Source: Catonia carolina (lineage: Eukaryota > Arthropoda > Insecta > Hemiptera > Achilidae). From it: 64,000 nt of DNA. Where the stretch lies: assembly GCA_035578175.1 (NCBI GenBank), contig JAQMRL010000008.1:62756541-62820540 (forward strand), given 5' to 3'. The position numbers and the translations under genes were made by a program. Below are positions 57,928-64,000 of the stretch, piece after piece (the first letter of the stretch is position 1; each line of letters starts with the position of its first letter). The notes under the pieces were generated by a model. That model had not been told where the DNA came from and ran no database searches. It saw only the letters and a program-made list of their open reading frames with translations.

Positions 57928-59742
57928 ATGTTTCAAAAAGACATCAGAATCTAACCGGGAATCAAACACGGAACCATTTTATTTGGAAAGGGGTGAGCTA
58001 AAGGAAACTGATACATTGTATATAATTCAAGTGGCGTATTAGAAACAGGTACTGAGAAAGCAGCTAAGATACAAAAGACACTAACCAAGAAACAAAGTAT
58101 GAAATATAACTAACAGATTGAAATTGCCTCGAACCTAATAAATTAATTTAAAAAGTTTAATTTCGTTCTCCTGGAGTTATTACAGACTTGAATCGATGCT
58201 TCAGATTTTCATCGTTCATCTTCTTGGCTTTGGATGGCAGGTTGATGGCAGATGGTCAGAATGAAATTACGTATTACTGGACTAGGTTTAACCAACCCAG
58301 TCGCTACACGTATAGATAACCCTCCAATCTGCTTCCATATGTGCATAATTTGGTCCTAAGCTAGACCCTCTTAACAAGGCTCTATTTAAGAATTAAAATT
58401 CATAAATATTTTTCAATGAATTATGAATTATCACCCACTGCAAAATTCATAAAATTACTTACAAAAATTACAATGAAATTTAACTCATGTTCATCATTTT
58501 ATACGAAATTTAAACAAAATACTTTTCGTTTCTTTAGAAACACTCTATTTTGAAAACTGACTGTTTAAAAACTGCGAATGTTTTTGAGATTTAGGCTATA
58601 CAGAAATTAATTTATACTTTTTTCATTGCTTTGAATCTTCTGGTTTAAGAATACTTTAACGTTATTAATTATGAAAAGTAGTTTTTAATGATTACTTTAT
58701 GGCTACCATATTTTCCAGTAGTATAAACTTCAGTTAACTATACTTGAAGATTTTTAGTTGAATTTTATTTTTTACAGTTTTGGCCGACAAAGACCTCATT
58801 AAATTATTTTTTTCTCACGTTTGATGTTTTCTCTTTTTCAAAGCTATTTTTAGTGTCACCAAACCTTTCTTTTCTTTTACTAAACTTTTTCTTCCTTAAG
58901 TTTACAATTCCCAGAATCCAAATGTGTGTTTAAGTTGGTTTTTGTTTTTATTTGCGACAACGAGGTAATTTTTATTGTTTTATATAGGTAACAAATAATA
59001 TATGGAAAAATAAAAATTACATTGGATGAAAAAAATCATTAAAGTAACGGTACATTAATCGTTAGATCAATCTGAAATTACAACAAGCAGTAAGTTGTCG
59101 AGCTAACTGTGTATCTGTTGGTGTAATCTGTATTTTTTTAATGAATTATTTAGTATATTCTTAATTAATTAAAACAAACAAAGAAATTAATTCCGGCTAA
59201 AATTATTTACTATCCCAGTCTGTTTTGTCTCCATGGCAACAATTAATCGATTTTTATGAAAAATATTTCTATGAAAAAAAAGGCGTCATTTTATTTGGTG
59301 AGTTTTATCTGACTAATGACGGTCAAGAAGCTTTTGTGAAACGAAACTTTGTTTACGACAGTTAGAGTTATCAATCCAGCTAACAAAATCACAATTACAG
59401 CTACAATTTCTCCGGAAATAATGGTGTACGCATAAAAAAGAGTTACTGCCTACTATGTATTCGTGAAAGTGAAGAACAACGTTACATTTTTATTGTGAGC
59501 AATATTTGTGTTTGAGCCACATAGCGGATTTTGTGTAGACTGCATATATATAAAATTAATAGTGATTAGAACGTTGATTTCTGATAAAACTTAATATTTT
59601 ATTATTAAATCATTTTAGTTAATGATTTTATTTAAATGTTAATAACTTTGATTCCTAGAACAGGGTTACTAGTATCATTCTATTTTATATCGTATAAAAA
59701 TTTTCATAGTTTACACAATATTCTTACTATTTTTGTTTAATT
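57928..59742. other. AT-rich sequence, nothing recognised
   Basis: No gene or known repeat; TAGGCTA at 58592. The stretch 58200-58380 is less AT-rich but has no coding frame. Confidence 0.45.
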
Positions 59743-60104
59743 ATGTTTAAACTTTGCCTAAAACAGGCAGGTGGAGCGTTAATTATTTTGCACTCGATTT
59801 GCTAGTTCCAGGGCTACAAATAATAGATATGTTTCTTATCACATGTCTATCCAATTATATGACTGAAACATTTAAGAACAGAATAAGTAAATGTGTAAAA
59901 GAATTAGAGTTATCTCCTTTGAGACTAATGAATTTCATTATACAGCCAGACGTTGTGGTGAATGAAGTGAAGGTGTCATTTGCAGGGTCGAAAGTAGATG
60001 CTTTTCAGAGGGCCTAGCATGGTGATAACCATACTTTTCCACTCAGTGAGGAAGGCAATAATAAACCACCTCAACTTTCGTTTTACTTAGTAAAACCTCT
60101 AGAG

Positions 60105-61440
60105 TAGTTATTCTCAACCTTTTTTGCTCCGAGACCCAAAAGAGTAAAAATAAATAAAATAAATATTTCGCGACCCCCACCCAAAAAAAATATGCCGGAA
60201 ATTCACACTCTTTGTGAAGCTGTAAAGTTGGTTAATTTTATTAAAAGCCGACCATTACAGAACAGGCTGTTTACTAAACTATGCGAAGAAATGGGCGAAA
60301 ATAAAAAAATCTCTTCTTTTACAGAAGTTAGATGGTTGTCGCGAGGGAAAGTGTTAACCCAGGTATTGAAATTGCGAGATGAATTAATAATGTTTTTTCA
60401 CGATAAACGAACGCCATTCTTATTGTTTTTACAAAATAATAGGAGTTGTTTATTGTTGGTTTACTTAGCTGATATATTTTCGCATTTAAATGCCTTGAAT
60501 GTGAATTTACAAGGACTTGATAAAAACATTTTATTAATAACACACAATGTTCATGCGTTCATTAAGAAGCTTGATATCTGGATTATTCGTCTTCAAAACA
60601 AAAATTTTGATTCGTTCCCACTCACTTCAGATTATATTGAGAAAAATTTGAATGAACAAGACACTATTATTCAAGACAGTTTGGGTTGCATGACGATGCA
60701 TTTGCGTGAGCTGAAAACTCAGTTGATAGATTATTTCCCGAAAGATAAAAATTATTTCTCAAAGAGATGGGTACTGAATCCGTTTGGTGAAAACGTTATT
60801 GCCGCAGCTAAGTTACCTGTTGAGATTCACGACCGGCTCATCGAAATATCTGCCGACAAAACGCTACAACTGCAATTTGTATATGAAGATTTAAATAAGC
60901 CTACGTTTTGGCTTGCTCGACGACATGAATATGGAAATTTAGTCACAGAACCATTGAAAATATTAATACCCTTTTCCACATCTTATCTCTGTGAAAAGGA
61001 GTTTTCCTCTGTGGTTGTTCTAAAAACTAAATATAGGAATCATATGTTAACACATGAGAACAATTTACTTTTATATGTTTCTAACAAAGATCCACGTACG
61101 AAGAAAATTTTAAATGAAAAACAAATGCAACCATCACATTAATAAATTAATTAATGATTAATTTCTTTTCTTTACAAATAAGTGTACTTATTGCATGTAA
61201 AATTTTTATAAATAAGTTTATAATGAATGGTTTTTTCTCATAAAATTATTAAATGATTTCATTATTGTATCGGGACCCTCTACAATATCACCCCAGGTAG
61301 ATTTTACACATGTTATGATAATATGATTCTACAATATCTACATGTTATAGTATCTATATATTACATATACTATACTATTCTATATATAATATGTTACAAT
61401 ATCTATATATTATAGATTCTCTACAATATCACCCCAGGTA
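60105..61440 (+). mobile_element. Internally deleted hAT (Charlie/ZBED-like) element
   Basis: The left end TAGTTATTCTCAACCTTTTT, followed by CTCCGAGACCC and CGCGACCCCC, is a typical hAT terminus (CAGTGGTTCTCAACC...). The transposase enters at its C-terminal half, so the BED finger and first catalytic part are deleted. The right side ends in a TA-rich tract with the word CTCTACAATATCACCCCAGG at about 61277 and again at about 61420. A standard right terminal repeat is not visible, so the exact end is uncertain. Confidence 0.75.
60192..61142 (+). CDS. hAT transposase, C-terminal half (open 316 codons)
   Basis: Reads CEAVKLVNFIKSRPLQNRLF, then TEVRWLSRGKVLTQVLKLRD, YLADIFSHLNALNVNLQG, LRELKTQLIDYFP and the hAT dimerisation tail SYLCEKEFSSVVVLKTKYRN, HENNLLLYVS. 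These are hallmarks of the ZBED5/GTF2IRD2-like branch of hAT transposases; the RWLSRG motif and the C-terminal CE.FS..V.LKTKYRN motif carry catalytic and dimerisation residues. Full proteins are about 600-700 residues; the BED zinc finger and first Asp are missing here. The start is a chance ATG just inside the left end. No stop or frameshift over 316 codons suggests youth or selection. Confidence 0.85.
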   Translation: MPEIHTLCEAVKLVNFIKSRPLQNRLFTKLCEEMGENKKISSFTEVRWLSRGKVLTQVLKLRDELIMFFHDKRTPFLLFLQNNRSCLLLVYLADIFSHLNALNVNLQGLDKNILLITHNVHAFIKKLDIWIIRLQNKNFDSFPLTSDYIEKNLNEQDTIIQDSLGCMTMHLRELKTQLIDYFPKDKNYFSKRWVLNPFGENVIAAAKLPVEIHDRLIEISADKTLQLQFVYEDLNKPTFWLARRHEYGNLVTEPLKILIPFSTSYLCEKEFSSVVVLKTKYRNHMLTHENNLLLYVSNKDPRTKKILNEKQMQPSH

Positions 61441-61490
61441 GATTCAAAACAGCCTTTTAGCTGATGACTTAAAACAACAACATGTTTAAA

Positions 61491-62452
61491 GTATTTTAGA
61501 GTTAGTTGTTTTGATTATTCCTTAAAAAAAAGCAATTAATGTTTAAAATTGAATTGATATTTAATATTTAAGTACGAATGCAACTGTCAGGTGGAACGCG
61601 ACCAACGGTGTTTCTAAATCGACACGACTATCGTAAGGTTAAATTAAGAAATTATTTTACAAGCTCTTAAGTTTACTATTTTTATGTATGTAGGTTTTAT
61701 ATGTTTGTATTGTTTGTTACAAATGAAGGACAGGATGGGTTTTTACGTAGACGTGGAGTAAGAGGGAGCTTGATTATAGTAGCCTTTAATAAAGTCCGAT
61801 CGTCCAAGCGAAGTGGACTGAACGGCTCATCGCCCGTTGACAATGCACCTAACAAATGGATCTTTTGTCCTTACCGCTCACTCACTCTTCGTCCATCATC
61901 TAGTACGGAAACCACACTGGACTATAGACCGCTTACTATAATACTGTACATTGTAGTACATAGAGTATTATAGCATAGCTATATCGACCCTAACCACCCC
62001 TTTTCCAATGTTCTGTACGTATACCGCGACCCAGTTACCCTTGGGAACTAACATGTGGCGGTCATCCGACTTTGAAAATTACCTTTTGCTACCCTCTCAA
62101 ACAATGTTCACTACTATACTCTTCTGTATTGTCCACCAATATGATATCTCTCTTTCTCTCACCATCTTTCTCTTCTCAACGTACAAATAAACGAAGAAAC
62201 ACATTTGTTCAACAACCACAATTCTTCTTTTGTTTCTGCAATGTGATAAAGATAAATGGACATTCAAAATTAATGATTTGGGCAACTAATAAATTTCTGT
62301 TATACCTTATATCCTTATTCTGTTCCATTCCGGCTTACACACATGTATTCTTTTCATTTCGATGACGTCACGTTTTCTTTCCGCACGACTTCCATATATT
62401 TTGTTTCTTCAATAAAATCGCTTATCAGATAATACCACTTATTGTTGGTTTT
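61491..62452. other. Sequence without recognised gene
   Basis: 61700-62060 is less AT-rich and contains a 90-codon frame (61701-61973) with no known domain. The rest is AT- and TC-rich. Confidence 0.4.
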
Positions 62453-63378
62453 TTACTTTCTCTTACCTATTTGAATATATAGGAAGGAAAGTATTGTTTT
62501 CATGTCGATTTTTCAAAATCGAGTTTTCACCGGATATACACGTTTTCAGACCCCCTGAACCAAAAAACATGTTTTTAGCGATTGGTCTGTGTGTGTGTGT
62601 GTGTGTGTGTGCGTGAACAAAATATCTCAAGAACGGAACATCGTACAAATTTGAAACTTGAAACTTAAGTTAGATACTACTACTGAACCCGTCACGAACA
62701 TTTTCATTGAAATCGGATGACCGGAAGTAGTTAATTCGTGTCATTTTTCACTTTTTTGCGATTTTCTCAAAAATGGCTATTACGATTTTTTTTAAAAAAT
62801 CGCCTCATACTAAATTTTTTATACTCTACATAAAAAATGTAGGCGCCATGTCTGCTGAAATTCTTGGAAAGGGTGTTTACTCATAAACAATTTTTTTTAA
62901 AATCGCGGCTTTAATATGCATTTTAGCGCAAAAATGGATATAATAAAAGTTGTAGAGAGTTTAAAATCCTAAAACTTTTCCTACAAACATTTCTTTGTGT
63001 AACACTTAGTTTAGCGGTGATTTGTGATTTGTTTTTTCACGCAAATTTGTAAAAAAATGGATGTTTTAAGATTTCGGCCTTAGTATGCATTTTACGACAA
63101 AAATGTATAGGCTATAATCAAATTTATAGAAAATTAAAAGATTTACAACTTTTATTTTGAGCATTTTGCTCTACAGAGCCTAGTTTAGCGTGAAAGATTG
63201 ATTTTCCGTATTTTGAAGCCAAACTGAGGTTGATTTTCATTTTGCATCATTCACTAATTATTAAAATAAGGTTATTTTTCTGTTTATTTCTAATGTTTTA
63301 TTACTAATATTAGGTTATATTGTTAATTATTTGTATTGGCAAGAGAAAGTTGTGTGAGTGTTTCACACCAGATTTTTT
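62453..63378 (+). repeat. Family B repeat, full length (reference copy)
   Basis: About 0.93-1.05 kb. Order: 5' end ACTTTCTCTTACC followed by an ATA palindrome; GTTTTCATGTCGATTTTTCA; (GT)n at 62587-62612; CTCAAGAACGGAACATCGTA; ATTCTTGG; then two diverged blocks about 170 bases apart, each with TATGCATTTTA, a GTTGTAGA/TACAACTTTTATT pair and AGTTTAGCG; 3' end GGCAAGAGAAAGT plus the hairpin GTGTGAGTGTTTCACAC and T-rich flank. ACTTTCTCTTGCC at the 5' end and GGCAAGAGAAAGT near the 3' end form a 13-bp inverted pair in the best copies. No protein is encoded. The layout (subterminal inverted repeats, internal microsatellite, 3' hairpin) recalls Helentron-derived DINE/HINE elements. Confidence 0.8.
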
Positions 63379-64000
63379 AGTTTTGTCTTTCTTTTGAAAA
63401 TGGAGAAGATATATAGGTTAACGAAGATTTTTTATTCGTCGTTCTCAAGACGGTATAGACTACTAGAAGCTAATTATTTTTAGTTTACCACTGAATTTGG
63501 AACTTTTGTTGTTTGATCCGATTCAAGGTCTGATAATTAAATTTTGAAAGGATCCAACAATTTAATTTTGATTATTTTGTAAATTAAGCCTATTAGCAGC
63601 TGAGGTCATTAATTATTGCTTTGATTTTAAAATAATATAGAGTTGTGAGGTTAAATTGAATACAGTTTACGATTGGGAATAAATACCTGACTTTTAACCT
63701 AGCAGTCGAAAACAAATTAACTGAGCCACCGAAGTGGTTTAACCTAATATATTTAAATAAACTATTAAACATTCATTCGGATGTCCTAAATCAAGCCAGT
63801 ATAATATTTTTATAAAAACCGGTAATATTTTATACAAGTTCCGCTGTTCATTTATCAGAAATAGGGAGATAACTGCTAAGTAAATACAGTGACAAAGATA
63901 GATAAAAAATAACATGAAAGCAGATGGTAATATCGAAAATTATAAGTCGATATCTTGAACGGTAAGATAAAATAAAAAGTAAGCACAGAAATGCACGTGT
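63379..64000. other. AT-rich sequence, nothing recognised
   Basis: No gene or known repeat to the end of the window. Confidence 0.45.

Larger units (their letters stand above)
59752..61481 (+). mobile_element. Family A SINE split by a hAT element
   Basis: The 5' part 59752-60104 stops at AAAACCTCTAGAG. The 3' part resumes near 61439 with AGATTCAAAACAGCC and GCTGATGACTTAAAACAAC. ATGTTTAAA repeats at 59743-59751 and 61482-61490 are the target duplication of the SINE and show that both parts belong to one copy. Confidence 0.85.

Noticed and set aside
1..64000. CRISPR array, operon, bacterial or viral gene cluster
   Set aside because: No regularly spaced identical repeats with unique spacers, no dense same-strand genes, and everything recognisable belongs to eukaryotic mobile elements.

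Overview
This window reads as repeat-dominated nuclear DNA of an animal, most likely an insect. The DNA is AT-rich and has no operons. I find no host gene that I can defend. What can be recognised is almost entirely mobile DNA: jockey-type and other non-LTR retrotransposons (mostly 3' ends in decay), mariner/Tc1, pogo/Tigger and hAT DNA transposons, a Helitron-like element, tRNA-derived SINEs and several unnamed families. The style of the tRNA-headed SINEs (families D and E) recalls hemipteran genomes. That is an impression, not a proof.

Layout. 1-12 kb: a non-autonomous Helitron (1320-1844), a decayed jockey copy carrying a SINE (3330-4350), a mariner derivative inside a reverse-transcriptase (RT) fossil (5466-6985), a 5'-truncated jockey copy with an open RT frame (7384-9095) and another RT fossil (10070-10385). 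12.5-25 kb: a nested block between two pogo-like ends, with SINEs, two long copies of family B, a retroelement inserted in a jockey fossil with a perfect 11-bp duplication, a GC-rich repeat ending in a histone-type 3' stem-loop, and a 615-bp inverted-repeat element. 25-40 kb: SINEs, a second mariner derivative, hairpin-forming tandem arrays and a pogo/Tigger-like element. 41-43.7 kb: a 5'-truncated jockey element with an open frame of about 825 codons covering endonuclease and RT. 45-64 kb: more SINE and family B copies, a Tc1/mariner transposase fossil, a third mariner derivative, a 1376-bp element with GGCC termini, and a hAT remnant nested in a SINE.

Most unusual observation. The words TAGGCCTA, TAGGCTA and TAGCCTA are scattered through the window (53 by hand count, 32 of them in 12.4-25.1 kb). 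Aligning copies of the same repeat shows that many are clean 5- or 6-bp insertions of GGCTA, GCCTA or GGCCTA at a TA that is uninterrupted in the sister copy. One breaks the frame of an RT fossil. This is what cut-and-paste excision footprints of a TA-duplicating transposon with GGCC termini should look like. An element with such ends (TA, GGCCTCTTCTTAAC ... inverted copy, TA) lies at 56550-57925.

Second theme. The mariner copies carry two 3' ends in inverted orientation instead of one 5' and one 3' end. This arose with at least two different junctions, and one such derivative demonstrably jumped as a unit.

All coordinates and alignments were made by eye. Family names A-G are mine.
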